Assembly: GCA_026120185.1 (NCBI GenBank)
Contig: JANUWF010001719.1
Span: 1,798,001 to 1,862,000, forward strand
Length of the DNA stretch: 64,000 nucleotides
Direction: 5' to 3'
Source of the DNA: Voacanga thouarsii
Taxonomy: Eukaryota > Streptophyta > Magnoliopsida > Gentianales > Apocynaceae
How positions within the stretch are numbered: the first letter of the stretch is position 1; each line of letters opens with the position of its first letter. The position numbers and the translations under genes were made by a program. Shown here piece by piece: positions 33,345 through 44,899 of the stretch. The notes below the pieces were generated by a model, which saw only the letters and a list, made by a program, of their open reading frames with translations, was not told where the DNA came from and did no database searches.

Positions 33345-35348
33345 TGTTGGATTGTATGCCCTCTTAGACTAGGTTTCTGATGTAAAATCGAATATTTTAA
33401 TGAAAGAATTTATTTTCAGAAATTGTTTATGAATTTACTTTTTGTTTGTGCACGATTTTCGTTTGGAACAGACCCATTGTGTTTAAATAAGTGATCCATG
33501 TGAATTGTGGTCTTTCACAGTAAGGTATGGATCACGGGTTATTGTTCTTAACCTATTGATGAGACTGGGAACCTCATCACGTTTAGGTTACTATGTTATG
33601 AATTCCAAATGGAGAATGGCTTACCTTTAGCCAGTGGGTAGTCCACTCACTTCATGACATAAGCGCATTTCGAATATGTAGAACATGACCTGTAGTAGTG
33701 GTTTCTCAAAGTACTATATGGTAGAAACCTAGACTACTACCGCTACAACGTGGACTAGTACTCTACGTCTTGAGTATGAGTTGGTGGTCTAGCGAAGCTG
33801 GAAGCATATACTTTGATTTGCTGTAGTTGAGGTTCTATCGTAGGGCCAATATACTTGCATGTTGGGTATGTGTGACTAGTTAGTTAAGACAGACTTATAC
33901 AAGATAGTTTCTGCACTATATCGCCCCTTGTGGTTGTCCGAATGGTCTAAATTATCCAGGGTCCTGGGAAACATGACGTGGATGCTTGCTTTAGGGTAGC
34001 TCCCTTAGAAAGCGGAAACACTCCAGGAAGTCGTGGACCATTGGACTAGAAGCCTAAGGATGGTAGATGTCATTTAGGGGGGTGTTAGTACACTTCTTCC
34101 TCTCTAAATGTACGGCGATGTGTAGAGGGGTATTTTAGTCATTTCACCTGTAGGTCGGAGACTTTGCGAATGCAGCATTGTCCTTGGGGTTAATATTTTC
34201 TTATGGTGATATTAGGAAATATTTAAAATGCAAAATACAGCTATTTATATAGCAGGGGTATTTTGGTCATTTTAGCAGCCAAGACGATGTGTCTTTTTGG
34301 TACTCGGGATAGCTCGTAAGTCCTAACTATTTTTGGGTTGAGGAATTGGTCTCAGTTGAAGAGGATTTTATTTTATTTTGTTTTATTCAGGAAGTCTAAT
34401 TTATTATTGGACTGGAATAAAATAAATAAATAAATAAAATAGAAGTTGAGAGAAATTAATTATCTAGTTTATTTGGTTAATTAATTATTTAGGGCCTAAG
34501 TCCAGTATGAATAATTAAGAAATTAACCTGTGTTTAAACTAGGGGAAATAATTAATGTTTAATTATTTATTGGGTTATTTATATAGACCAAAAAAATAAA
34601 TAATTAAAGATTAATTATTATGGTTCATTTGGGCTCATTAATTATTTATTGGGTTACTTATGTAAGCCCAGAAAATAAATAATTAATATTTATTATTTTG
34701 GACCTTTTGGGTCCAAGAAAAATAATAAATATTTATCTGGCCCAATAACTTGGACCTTAGGGTTTTTCCAGATACGGTTAAGAGGAGTTTAGGGTTAGGC
34801 CAAACTGATTCTCAGGATAACATCCGGGTGTCTTGAAATCCCGGGGATATGTTTATCAGATAATGAGAGACCTGTTTTGGCTAACCAATAAAACTAGTCT
34901 CTGGTAGAAAATAAACCTGGATTTTCCCAAACACACAAGAGGACTCACGTCTCTCTCTTGGTCTCTCACGTTACCTCCCTCTGTGTTCTCTTCTTGTCTT
35001 CTTTGCTAACTAATAGTAACTGAACCAAGGAGTTTTGAGTCCATTCTTCTTCTCCATTGTGTTCACCAACTAGAGGTTTGGCTGAGGAATATCCCGAGAG
35101 CTGGAGAGCTAAGCGTTAATGCAGACAAGGCGAAGTCGAAGGCTAGCGGATGTTCAACCGGAAGCTCCTTCAAGTGTGCAAAGCGAGGCGATTCCAACCG
35201 TTCAATCTGTTCCTACGCAACCTAGGAGGGTTAAGGAATGCAAATGTATGATCTTCACGCTTCTGCATGGCCTTTATGGCTCGCATTTTATTTTTCTCCA
35301 ATTTTTTTTACGTACAGAGCATGCTCCCCTGTTTTTCGTTTTCCCTCA
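33345..35348 (+). mobile_element. Solo LTR, family LTR-A copy 4
   Basis: 2004 bp from TGTTGGATTGTATGCCC to CCCTCA, inserted between codons of the gypsy RNase H (TYD before, KELF after). It is collinear with copies 1 and 3, including the CTTTCACAGTAAGGTATG and exon-like blocks. The direct repeat at the junctions is not clean (TCTTT on the left, ATTGT on the right), so either the border mutated or a few bases were lost. Confidence 0.8.
35119..35239 (+). other. LTR-A exon-like ORF, copy 4
   Basis: ATG at 35119 opens MQTRRSRRLADVQPE, then a Ser/Pro-rich part with PTQPRR, reaching AAGGAAT/GCAAATG at 35239/35240. In the other copies a GT occurs at the same codon phase; here it is GC, either a GC-type donor or a mutation. 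The frame stays open well past this point. Confidence 0.5.
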
Positions 35349-36302
35349 ATTGTCATAGGTAGAGTAGTTAAGAGCTGTCCCGGACAATTTCTCATTAAAG
35401 TATGCAATGAGTTTTCTATCTTGGGTCAAGATCGCACCTATTCCCACCCCACTTGCATCACACTCTATCTCAAAGGCCTTCTTAAAATTAGGAAGAATAA
35501 GAATTAGAGCTTGGCTCAATTTGTCTTTAAGGGTTTGAATGGCTTGTTGTTGGGCTTCCTCCCACCTAAATCCCACATTTTTCTTTACCACTTATGTTAG
35601 AGGGATTGCTATAGTGCTAAAATTTTGGATGAAACTCCTATAGAAACTAGCTAGCCCATGGAAACTACGTACTTGGGTAATTGTGGTAGGGGTTGGCCAA
35701 TATTGGATGGCTTTCACTTTTCCCTTATCAACCTCAATCCCTTTGGCACTCACAACATACCCAAGGAATGTAATCATCTCCAAACAAAAAGAGCATTTCT
35801 CAATATTAGCATACAATCTCTCCCTTCGGAGGGCAACAAGCACATTTTGAACATGATTCAAGCGATCTATATATGATTTGCTATAGATTAATATATCATC
35901 AAAGTACACAAAAATAAATTTTTTAATGAATTCCCTCAAAACATGGTGCATTAATCGCATAAAAGTACTAGGAGCATTAAACAATCCAAAGGGCATGACA
36001 AGCCATTCATACAACCCTTGTTTAGTTTTAAAAGCTGTTTTCCATTCATCCCCTTCTCTTATTCTAATTTGGTGATAACTGGATTTCAAATCAATTTTTG
36101 AGAAAATGCATGCACCAAATAGCTCATCAAGCAAGTCATCTAGCCTAGGAATAGGATAGCGGAATTTTACCATTATGTTGTTGATAGTATGACAATCCAC
36201 ACACATACGCCATGTCCCATCCTTTTTGGGTACCAAGAGAACCGGAACCGCACATGGGCTTAGGCCCTCTCTCACATGTCCCTTCTCAAGCAATGCCTCC
36301 AC
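35349..36302 (-). pseudogene. CRM-like reverse transcriptase and RNase H start
   Basis: The minus-strand open segment 36302-35592 has all RT blocks: [82 protein letters not shown] (catalytic YFDD), [16 protein letters not shown] and [12 protein letters not shown] single TAG-like break then leads to the RNase H start FRWEEAQQQAIQTLKD, IECDASGVGIGAILTQ. RT itself has no internal stop, so this is the best preserved domain of the element. An in-frame TAA at 36303-36305 separates it from the protease part. Confidence 0.9.
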
Positions 36303-37463
36303 TTACTTTTGCAATTCCTTAGATTCCTCCGAATTGCTTCTATATGCCGGTCGGTTGGGGATGACGGCTCTGGGTACAACGTCGATTTGATACTCAATTT
36401 CTCTCAATGGTGGTAGTCCTCCGGGCACCTCATTTGTGAAAACGTCTTCAAATTCTTGAAGAATAGCTGTAATTTCATGAGGCAAAGACAATGTTGATTC
36501 ATTAGTAGAAATATAAGAACATTTGCATGAAAGAAGAATAACTGGTTCCTTAGCTTCTGTAGCCTCTATGACCTTACTCTCTTTTGCAAAGAAATTCATT
36601 CTTTTTTTACTTCCCTTCTCTTGTCTTTGCTCACTCCTATCCTTGATTGTCAATGGCACTTGTTTGTTCATCATCTTTCTCAACTCTTTTTCTTACCTCT
36701 CATTTTCTTTCCTCTCAATTTCTTGCTTTTGCTTAACTTCTTGCGCTCCCTTCTTCTTTTCTTTTTCCTTCATGATTCTTTGGTCTTTGCTCACCTCATT
36801 AAGGGTCACGGGGGTGAGGGTAAACTTAGTTCCCTCCTTGAATAGGGAATAAGTATTCTTCTTCCCATCATGTTTTACATGCCTATCATATTATCAAGGC
36901 CTCCCTAGTAGTAAGTAACCTGCTTGCATGGGTACCACATTACATAACACATCATCCTTGTACTTCCCCATTTCAAAAGATACCAACACTTGCTTGTTTA
37001 TTCTCATTTCCTCACTATCATTCAACCATTGTAATTTGTAGGGCTTGGGATGTTTAATCCAACTCATGTCTAATTCTTCAACCAAATCTGCATTAATCAC
37101 GCTAGTGCAACTCCCATTATCCACAATAACACTATAAGTGGTCTTGTTGATTAGATACCTAGTGTAAAAAATGTTCTCTTTTTGTTGGTGGTCTTGATCC
37201 TCAATGGCTTGTGAACTCAATGACCTTCTTGTGACTCCCACCAAGGAGTATTCTTGACTAACAACTTCCCCTTCATCACTCTCCTCATCTCCATTTCCCT
37301 CTTGGTTTCCTTGGTACCTTTCTTCCTCTTCTTCTTTGTCGGTAGAAATCTCACCATAGGGATTGGTATACATCGTTCTCTTGCTTGGACACTCATGGAA
37401 AATATGTCCATATCCAAGGCACTTAAAACATTTGATATCTATATTCCTTTGTGGCCTCTCCAT
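36303..37463 (-). pseudogene. CRM-like gag zinc knuckle, protease and linker
   Basis: The zinc knuckle IKCFKCLGYGHIFHECPSKR (CX2CX4HX4C) opens the segment at about 37440. Then come an acidic linker, the protease region TYSVIVDNGSCTSVINADL (DNGS, where DSGS or DGGS is usual), WIKHPKPYKLQWLND, VSFEMGKYKDDVLCNVVPM, LLGRP followed by two stops (about 36887-36893), a lysine/glutamate-rich linker, and EFEDVFTNEVPGGLPPLREIEYQID leading to RT. The protease region stays largely in frame. Confidence 0.85.
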
Positions 37464-37999
37464 GGATGTCTTTTTGTCCTTGTTCCATCATTCCTTAGGT
37501 TTCCAATCCTCCCTAAGTTTCTATTTCTATCTAGGCTTCTAAGCCTCCCTTGGTTTGTTGAAATCTCTTTGAAATAGCTTAGGGGCTTCATCCTTCTTAA
37601 TTGGCAATTTGCTAGTAGAGTTGGGTTTGGAAGTGGAGGTCTAGTAAATGTCCTCCTCTTTAATTGTCTTCCTCCTCTCATAGGAGCTTGTTGGAAACCC
37701 CCAATAGAGTGTTCATCCCTTTCTTCCCCTTGTTAGGCATGTAACGGAGGAGTATGGGCATCTCCATTCCTCATCCTTGGACTTGGCACTTCAAAATGCT
37801 TTTGGCCTCTCCTTTGTGCAATGGTAGAAGATTATCCAAGATGATTTATCAACTCCCTTGTCATATTTTGAAACTCGATTTACATTGTCTTCATCATAGC
37901 TTGCAAATCATCACGCAGTCCCCTAGTATCAATTTGTTCTTCTTGAGGTCTACTAGGTCCACTTGGGTTAGGCCTAGAGATTTCTTAATCATGGGCCAT
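37464..37999 (-). pseudogene. CRM-like gag N-terminus (internally deleted)
   Basis: ATG at 37999 on the minus strand starts MAHD followed by a stop, then SRPNPSGPSRPQEEQIDTRG, LRDDLQAMMKTM and FQNMTRELINHLG, and later RRTFTRPPLPNP and RQLKRR. The large retrotransposon gag capsid domain normally found here (around 150 residues between the N-terminal part and the zinc knuckle) is not recognisable, so the gag looks shortened by deletion. Confidence 0.6.
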
Positions 38000-38899
38000 G
38001 GTGATGGAATACTTGCTTGCTTATACCTGCAACACAAAGGGATTAGAAAGAAAAATAGATCCTCACTACACTCCCTTGCGTGTTAGCTCTCAAGGTTGGT
38101 CACTACACGCTCGTGTTTGCTCTCTTAGGCTCTTTTAATGATAGGCTCACCCTCTTGCCGTTTTCTCAACACTCGAGCCTTTTTGTTCAATCTCAATCCT
38201 CCTCAATAGCTAAAATTTTAGTCCAACTTAGTGAATCACACAAATCAAAAGAATTTTTCAATTAAGGGGTCTTAGGGGAATTTCAACAAACACTTGTTGG
38301 GTGCCTCAAGCAAACAAGTTTTAAATCAAGAATTTCAAGAAAAGTAAACGCAATCAACACAAGAACAAGCACTAGACGCAAAAGAAACACTCCTAAGTAA
38401 GAAACAAACAAGAATTTTCAAGAACAAAGAAACAAGAATAACTAGAACTAGGATGATGAAGAACAAGATGATCACAAAGGTGCAATAGAAAAATTAAGTT
38501 CAATGAACATAGAATTCGATAATAGAGTGATATACTAAGTCCCAATATCCCAAGGAATGAAAGTTAAGAATCAAAGATCCCAACTATAGCAAAAAATACT
38601 CTCATAGAACACTTATCAAACACATTGGATGCAATTCTCGTCACTTAAAAACAATCAGCATTTTCACCCATATTGAAGCCAAATTTCACCACAATCACAA
38701 GATAAATTTGTTCCTAAGGATTATAACAACATCAATGAGCAATTTCCCAACAGAAAAATCAAGATATAACAAAAATTTCAAGACCTTTTTGGAGCAATTT
38801 TTTGAGTGACGGGATTTTTCTTTGTTTTCTTTTTCTTCACTTTGTAGGGCTCATTTTCTTACTTTCAAGCTTTGATGGGAATCAAGATTTTCCTTCCTT
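38000..38899 (-). other. CRM-like 5' untranslated region
   Basis: About 0.9 kb between the 5' LTR and gag on the minus strand. It is A-rich on the plus strand with no gene. A primer-binding site was expected just below 38900, but the sequence there (AAGGAAGGAAAATC on the minus strand) does not clearly match a common tRNA 3' end. Confidence 0.5.
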
Positions 38900-39903
38900 T
38901 GATACGAATCTTGTGTGGCTTTTCTTGGTTCTATGAGTGTTTTAGTTGGCTATGTTTCAGCTCAACTCAAAAGAACAAAAAACAAAGATTCTTGTGACCA
39001 AAAAGGAGAAAACCAAATAACTACCTACACTCTTTCAAAACCTTGAAGAACAAAGCCTCAAAGACCCTCAAGATGAATAGAAAGTTCTACTATAATCTCA
39101 CCATAATATCCTTAAAGCAACAAAGGGAAGTAAGAACAAATAGAATAGAGAAAATAGGCACCTAAATATTGAATTTCAAACAAACCTTACAAGAACAAAG
39201 AAACTAAGACCCATTCAAAGAAACAACATTGGATTATCTAAAAGATTTATAGGCTCATACAAAAGGAGGACTAACCCTTTAGCTTGGTCTTGAACAAGAT
39301 GAACAAAGAGGCTAAAGCCTCTCAAGATTCTCTTCTCAAATTTGAATTAAAGTGAAGTGAATTGTGTTGTCAAATCACTAAAAGTGCTATTTATACTATC
39401 TTAATCCTAGTTAAGTAATCCTTAAGGTTTAATAACAGTTTTGGGTCATAATAAGTCTTTACAAGCAACTAAAAGTGAAGAAAAACCAGAGAAAAGTATT
39501 AAAACGCAGAGCAATCGTCGGTTGCCCAGGGGGAAGCCGGCGCCGGTTTGGACTTCACAGTCGGCGTCGGTTTGGATTTGTCTTCGGCCGGTTCAAGTTA
39601 TGTTTGAAGTGTTGTTGGACAGAATGGAGCTGGCGCCGGTTTGGCTGCATGGAGCCGGCGCCGACTGTCCTTTGGAAAGCCTCCCTTGTCAAGTTTCGTC
39701 CCCTTTTTGCTGCCGGTTTGAGTTTTTGTTGGGGTCCTTCATGGATGGTCATCAACACGAATTCTTGGCTATCTTCCTCAACCTTCTAATCCTCCTTCAT
39801 CTTCAAACATGGTTTGATGATCAATTGAAAATCATCTTGAAGCTTCTTGGTCCTAACTTTTGTCATCGGTCCTTATCCTCCATGATGAAGTGGAGTCTCA
39901 TCA
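38900..39903 (-). repeat. 5' LTR of CRM-like gypsy
   Basis: 1004 bp, the same length as the 3' LTR. It contains degenerate GCCGGCGCCGG units at about 39536, 39560, 39629 and 39653. The flank GTTTA is at 39904-39908. Confidence 0.85.
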
Positions 39904-40562
39904 GTTTAACTTGAGGAATTAACAAATATGAGGTGAGTCCTATTTATTTTACGTAAACCGTTTTGGCAAGTGATTTTCCTTACACATAAATATGTGTCTA
40001 CTCGAAGATTTTATTAAACATGAATTTATGAGTTACTCTAGGAAGTCAATTTTGAAAAAGGATTTGGTTTGGAAAATATTACATTGTATTGATCTTAGGC
40101 TTTATGTCGCGTATGTTATTGTTATGATTATAGGATTGAAATCTTATGATGTGGTTGGATTGAGATCTTTCCGAGTACATGGGACAAGATCCCATCGGTG
40201 TTTGTTAATGAAATCGCAATGTAGTATCGCTTGTTAAATTCTTATCGAGAATATTATTCCTGTAAGGAGTTATTAATATCCATGTGAGAAAAATGTTTGT
40301 TGTGTATCAATATCAATTATGAGATCTCATGTATTGTTTACAAATTTTCAATTTGGGAAATACCACGAAGCTCGTTTTTTTCTGAAAATTACTAGTACAT
40401 ACGAGACTTACTAAGTGTTTAGTACTCATATGTTTTTCTATTTGTTTTTAGATTCTATGGTGCAAGTTGGTGATCAGAGGGTGCAACGGAAGCATAGTGA
40501 TGAAAGGAATAGGCAATATGGTATATTGTAAGTTTAGAATATTGTATGAAGGATTCAAAGTC
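39904..40562 (+). repeat. Tekay-type LTR, plus orientation, second part
   Basis: Continuation of the LTR interrupted at 30834. The part 40450-40562, with GGTGATCAGAG and GAAGCATAGTGATG, is the inverted counterpart of 40728-40850, so the two LTR copies meet nearly tail to tail. Confidence 0.55.
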
Positions 40563-42467
40563 ACCCCACAAATTCTAGTCATAGTGGGCCTTATCCTTGT
40601 AGAATGTCACCCCATCTGAACTCATAGACAAGGGGTCATTACAACTATTAATAATATAATACACAGCAGAATCATACTATAACTTCAAAATAGGGAATTT
40701 TATTTATAGAAAATTTTTAAAATATATAGATTTCGAATCCTTCATATAATATTCTAAACTCACAACATGTATAATATCTCATATTACTTATTTCTACTCC
40801 ATCACGCTTCCGTTGTGCACTCTAATCACCAACCTGAACCACAAACCCTAAAAACATATAGGAAAATATGTTAGTGTAAAACACACAGTGAATCCCGTTT
40901 ATGCTCGTGATTTTTAGATAAAAAAGTTTTCATAATATTTTCCAAACAAGACCACTTGTAAGTAATACATGAGATCTCATACTTGATATTGATGCACAAT
41001 AAACATTTTTTCTCACATGAATATTAATGGCTTCTCATAGGAATTGCATTCTCAAAAGATGTTTAATAAGCAAACTACATTGCAATCTCATTATTTAGAA
41101 AGAACATTATTCTAACCAATAACATCAATACCATAGGAACAGTATTCCTATGAACATAACAACTTATTCAGGCACAAAGCCGGAGATCAAAACAATGCGA
41201 TATTTTCCAAACTAAACTCTCTTTCCAAAATTGAAGTCTTGGAGTAACTCACAAATCCAAGTTTCATAAAATCATCGAGTAGTAGACGTGTATATTTTAA
41301 GAAAATTATTTGCTAAAATAGTATTTATAAAATAAATAATACTCACCTTTTCAAGCTAATTCCTTGCGTAAATCAATCTTTCAAAGTTCTAATATCTCTT
41401 TCTCTCTTCTCTCTTCTTTTCTCCTTATTTTCTATTTCTCTCATTTCTCCTTTCTCTTCTCTTTCTCTCGGCCTTCCTCTCTCATTCTTTCTTGTTGTTT
41501 TCCTATTCTTCTCTCTTTTTCTTCTCTTTCTTTCTCTCTTCCTTTCTTCCTCTAATATTGGTCCTCGCTCTCTCTCTCTCTCACTTCTTATCTTGTTCTT
41601 CTCCCTACTCCTCTATTTATAGGTGATAAAGAAACTTAGGTGAGAAGCCTTGCTCATATTACAACTTATGTAATATGCTTAGGCAAGAAACTTATGTAGG
41701 AAGTAATGAAATATGATTGGAATAAATGGAAGGTGACTTATTGCTTCTAGAAACCTTTCAAGACCCTTGAAGGATGATTCATCAATTCTAGAATTCTAAA
41801 GAAGCATATGGAAGCTTTTAGAAGCTTATAGAATATTATGGAACATGGTACACCTCATCAAGCCTAGTCATATCATAATTAATGACACATTAATGTAATA
41901 ATCCACCATACATAAGTGTAAGAAGCTTATTGGTCCAACTAACCTTATTTTCATTAATTAGTGAGCCAATGATATGATAACTCATGGAAAGTAGTAGAAA
42001 GTAATAGCATATTTTAGAAAATATAAGAATATTATTAACATAAATATCTAAACTTTATAAAAGTTGTGGGCTCAATATATAAAAATAACTAAAACTTTAT
42101 TAAAGGTTATAGGCCCCACATAATTATAAATGGTAGGAAGACAAATTGAAAATTTCTTCATATTATAAAAATAGAGTTAGTAACAAAATTGGATTTGTCT
42201 TCTTACAAATATAATATATATTTCTTATCAAATATAAAATGTAACATTTCTTATCAAATCAAATATAGTATAATACATGAAATATTTTTTTTCAAGCATA
42301 ATATGTATAAAAATTATATTTTGCATAAATTATTTATTTCACAAATAACGACTTTGTTTGAAAATAACTTTATAAAATTCAAAAAAAAATTCTCACATGA
42401 TATTCAAAAGATTTCAACGGTAGTAAAATATTTCCAATCTCAAAGCTGCTCAGGGCAGGATGTTGCA
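40563..42467 (-). repeat. Tekay-type LTR, minus orientation
   Basis: The minus-strand LTR starts at 42467 (TGCAACATCCTGCCCTGAGC), next to the Tork-like gag. It has a TATA-like CTATAAATAGAGG near 41625 followed by a long GA-rich leader (CT-rich on the plus strand, 41390-41610), and ends near 40728. The stretch 40563-40727 contains TGTAATGACCCC on the minus strand, another possible LTR border. The open frame at 41364-41555 is a product of the CT-rich leader. Confidence 0.55.
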
Positions 42468-42786
42468 ATCGTTGCTTCTGATATAATCAGTTCATTAAGG
42501 ATTTCTTGTAAAACTTACTTTTCAACTTTTTCTATAATCTCGCAGTAGTTGTCTCATCAACAACATCTCTCAAGACTTTGTTAGACATACTCAATAGAAT
42601 CGCACTATGTGCCTTGGCCAAAATCTCTATTTTTTTCACCACCTTCAATCCTTCCAACAATTTTTCTGCTCCTTTTAGTGTTGCCGCACATTCCTACTAA
42701 ACTAGAAAAACCCGTATCTTTACCTTCCATAAAGTGAAATTATTTCATTCATCGAATTTATCAACATCAAACTTGTGGGGTGTCAT
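42468..42786 (-). pseudogene. Tork-like copia gag N-terminus
   Basis: ATG at 42786 on the minus strand, then TPHKFDVDKFDE, NNFTLWKVKIRVF, ATLKGAEKLLEG, EILAKAHSAILLSMSNKVLRD, TTTARL and KSLMN. This is the capsid start of Tnt1/Tork-like gag, with a few stops and frame changes. It ends at YQKQR where the Tekay-type LTR begins; gag resumes at 28985. Confidence 0.8.
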
Positions 42787-42844
42787 CTTAATCAGCAAAC
42801 GAAATCCTAAATACCCAAATTTGAACAGAAAATTCTAAATATTT

Positions 42845-44480
42845 TGTGTCACACCCCGAGTCTGGGAATGACCTACCAGCACCCTAAAAATAGAGTACCG
42901 AACCTATAACAGAACATAACGGATAACTCCAAAATTCCTTAATCCATCCAAATTATATTTGAACTTCAAAATACAAATTCCTCAAATTCAATCACGATAT
43001 AATCCACGAAAAGTTCTAACTTTAACATTAACAAAATCTATCATCATTCTAACTTTCTAAAAGATGTAAATAAAGTGGAGGGTTCAGAAACCTTCAAATA
43101 ATTATTACACCAAGTCCCCTTCAAACCACTCATTTAACTCTTCTTCTTTTAGCTGATGTCCTGCAAAAATGGTAATAAAAAGGGATGAGCTCACTACCTC
43201 AGTAAGAAAAATATAGCCTTCTTGGGATTGAGCATGTTACTAATAACTATTCTTTACAAATCGTTAAACAAATTCATCATCCATGCTAGGAAACTCTTTA
43301 TGGTGTGTTGGTTTGCACTCCAAGGACCAAGAGGGAACATTGAACATCGTAATGGGAGCTCTCATAAATCAAACAAAGTGCTCTTAAGCTTCCAACAGAG
43401 ACAATGGGTTCAAAAGCAATGAAATCGCGGAGGACAGGGTGTAGCAGGCACTGGTCCAAGAAGAAGAGACGGTGCTAGCTTGAAGCTAGGCAAGCCGACA
43501 AACTCCAGAGCGCGGCTGGCGCTGGGGGCGGGTGTTAGAGCCAGCTCCGGCTCTGCTCAGGAAGGGCGACACGGGTCTGAAATGCAGAGCAAAATAGGGT
43601 ACACTTTGGTCAATTTTTGGATTTTTCAAGGTTCACAATATCTCAAACGGAAAACAGGAAAGGAGAACACAACCAACTATCGATTTTTAACAAAACATAA
43701 CTGAACTCACACACCCAAAGCATAACTTAATCATAACATATTATAGAATATGAGACATGCTTGAGTATAAGGTTTCGATTTATTGATATTAATTCCTAAC
43801 TATTATATTTCGTTAGGAGAATGGCCTGAATTGAAATTAGGTATTGTATCCCCCTAGTAAGGGCCTTATAACTGAAAACTAGATATTGTATCCCCCTAAC
43901 CAAGAGTCTTATAACATAGATTAGGAATTTTTTCAAAACCAACTCAAGTATCAATCAATTCCATAACACAATCTGACTCAAAATAGATTTCTCGTTGCAC
44001 AATTTCATCCACACAACCACAATACTTAAAGCATTAAACATACATCATGCTCAATCCAATTTAGTAATACAAAAATAACATTTATTGGCAAAAGGTTTAT
44101 AATTTGATATTCGAAAATCAGAAAGTCAGAAAATGCAAAAAATCATAAATCCCTTATCAGACAATTCAGAGACCAACACAATCTACAATCCACAATCAAT
44201 GTATCTAACTGCCTACAAGAACCCAAAAATATAATCAATTGCCAAATTTCTAACTAATCCCCAAATCAAACCCTTATGCCCAATTCAACAATAATCAATC
44301 CCTAAGCAAAAATTAACCAGATCCAAAGTATGAATACCGAAAGACTTATTTAGATTCGAAACCTCTGGTATAATCTTTTCACTGGGTTCTTCTCTCTCGC
44401 TGATTTTTCCTTTCTCCAAAGCTGTCTTCGCAAGAGCATTCTTGTCTGTCAGAAACAATGTACATTAAGCCCATAAAATA
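42845..44480. repeat. Gypsy-type LTR inserted in the Tork-like 5' leader
   Basis: It begins TGTCACACCCCGAGTCTGGG, a phrase common at one end of plant Ty3/gypsy LTRs, and contains AGGGATGAGCTCACTACCTC. The other end is placed only roughly, near 44480, by the change back to leader-like sequence. Orientation and target duplication were not resolved. GC-rich patch at 43420-43570. Confidence 0.45.
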
Positions 44481-44641
44481 ACTGATCTTTCTTATTAGAC
44501 TAATGACCCTCTTATAAATCTAATTGTAAAATAACTCCAACCCTTTACTAAAATAATCCTCTAGACACATGGGTTAAACCCACCAACACATCTATAAAAA
44601 GAAAGGCCCAACGATGGATTGGGTTGGGGCTCACATCTTAA

Positions 44642-44652
44642 CTCTAGTACCA
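44642..44652 (-). promoter_or_regulatory. Primer-binding site of Tork-like copia
   Basis: The minus strand reads TGGTACTAGAG two bases after the 5' LTR end (CA). It resembles the initiator-Met tRNA site TGGTATCAGAGC with mutations, as expected in an old element. Confidence 0.6.
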
Positions 44653-44654
44653 CT

Positions 44655-44894
44655 TGCCACGGAAAACAGCAATAATCGAAGGAGTTAAAAATAAGAAAAA
44701 TAAAAGGACACATAGGATTTACATGATTCAGTCAATGTGATCTACGTCCACAAGGAGGGAGAGATTTTTTATTTTTTTCAGAACTATTATAGAAAGGATT
44801 AATTTTGCAATCCTTAAAATTATATATTTTTAGGAAATACATACTACCGCGAACCAAACCCGGACCTCACTACAGTAATTCAAGGCAACTAATA
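44655..44894 (-). repeat. 5' LTR of Tork-like copia
   Basis: 240 bp, matching 2527-2764 with many differences. On the minus strand it starts TATTAGTTGCC and ends CCGTGGCA. The TTCAT duplication (ATGAA on the plus strand, 44895-44899) lies immediately outside. Confidence 0.7.
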
Positions 44895-44899
44895 ATGAA

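Larger units (their letters stand above)
30835..39903 (-). mobile_element. CRM-like Ty3/gypsy retrotransposon (chromovirus)
   Basis: Two 1004-bp LTRs (30835-31838 and 38900-39903) begin TGATGAGACTCC on the minus strand and end CGTATCA. The flanks are GTTTG (30830-30834) and GTTTA (39904-39908), a 5-bp duplication with one mismatch. The order of gag, protease, RT, RNase H, integrase on the minus strand is Ty3/gypsy. Several stops and frameshifts and a nested LTR-A (33345-35348) inactivate it. Integrase ends with an SPFDVDD/NPFQGG-type tail reaching into the LTR and no chromodomain was recognised; this resembles CRM chromoviruses, but the lineage is inference. The first 118 bp of the LTRs differ at 5 sites, all transitions. 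Confidence 0.85.
2527..44894 (-). mobile_element. Ancient Tork-like Ty1/copia retrotransposon, exploded by nested insertions
   Basis: This is the frame of the window. Matching short LTRs lie at 2527-2764 and 44655-44894, flanked outside by the same 5 bp (ATGAA, 2522-2526 and 44895-44899). Between them, gag-pol pieces occur in the correct order on the minus strand: gag start 42786-42468, gag C-terminus 28985-28786, nucleocapsid, protease, integrase and RT 17685-15170, RNase H 10833-10447, and the pol end with polypurine tract 3086-2765. Each gap is filled by another mobile element, and the joins restore or nearly restore the reading order. The LTRs differ at roughly a quarter of positions by eye, so the insertion is old. 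The assembly of pieces into one element is inference but strongly constrained by order, orientation and target duplication. Confidence 0.8.

Noticed and set aside
33340..35355. A clean 5-bp target duplication around LTR-A copy 4
   Set aside because: The left and right 5-mers differ (TCTTT and ATTGT). The insertion is certain from the split RNase H, but the duplication is not claimed.
41364..41555. Ser/Phe-rich ORF
   Set aside because: It lies in the CT-rich leader of a minus-strand LTR and has no motif.
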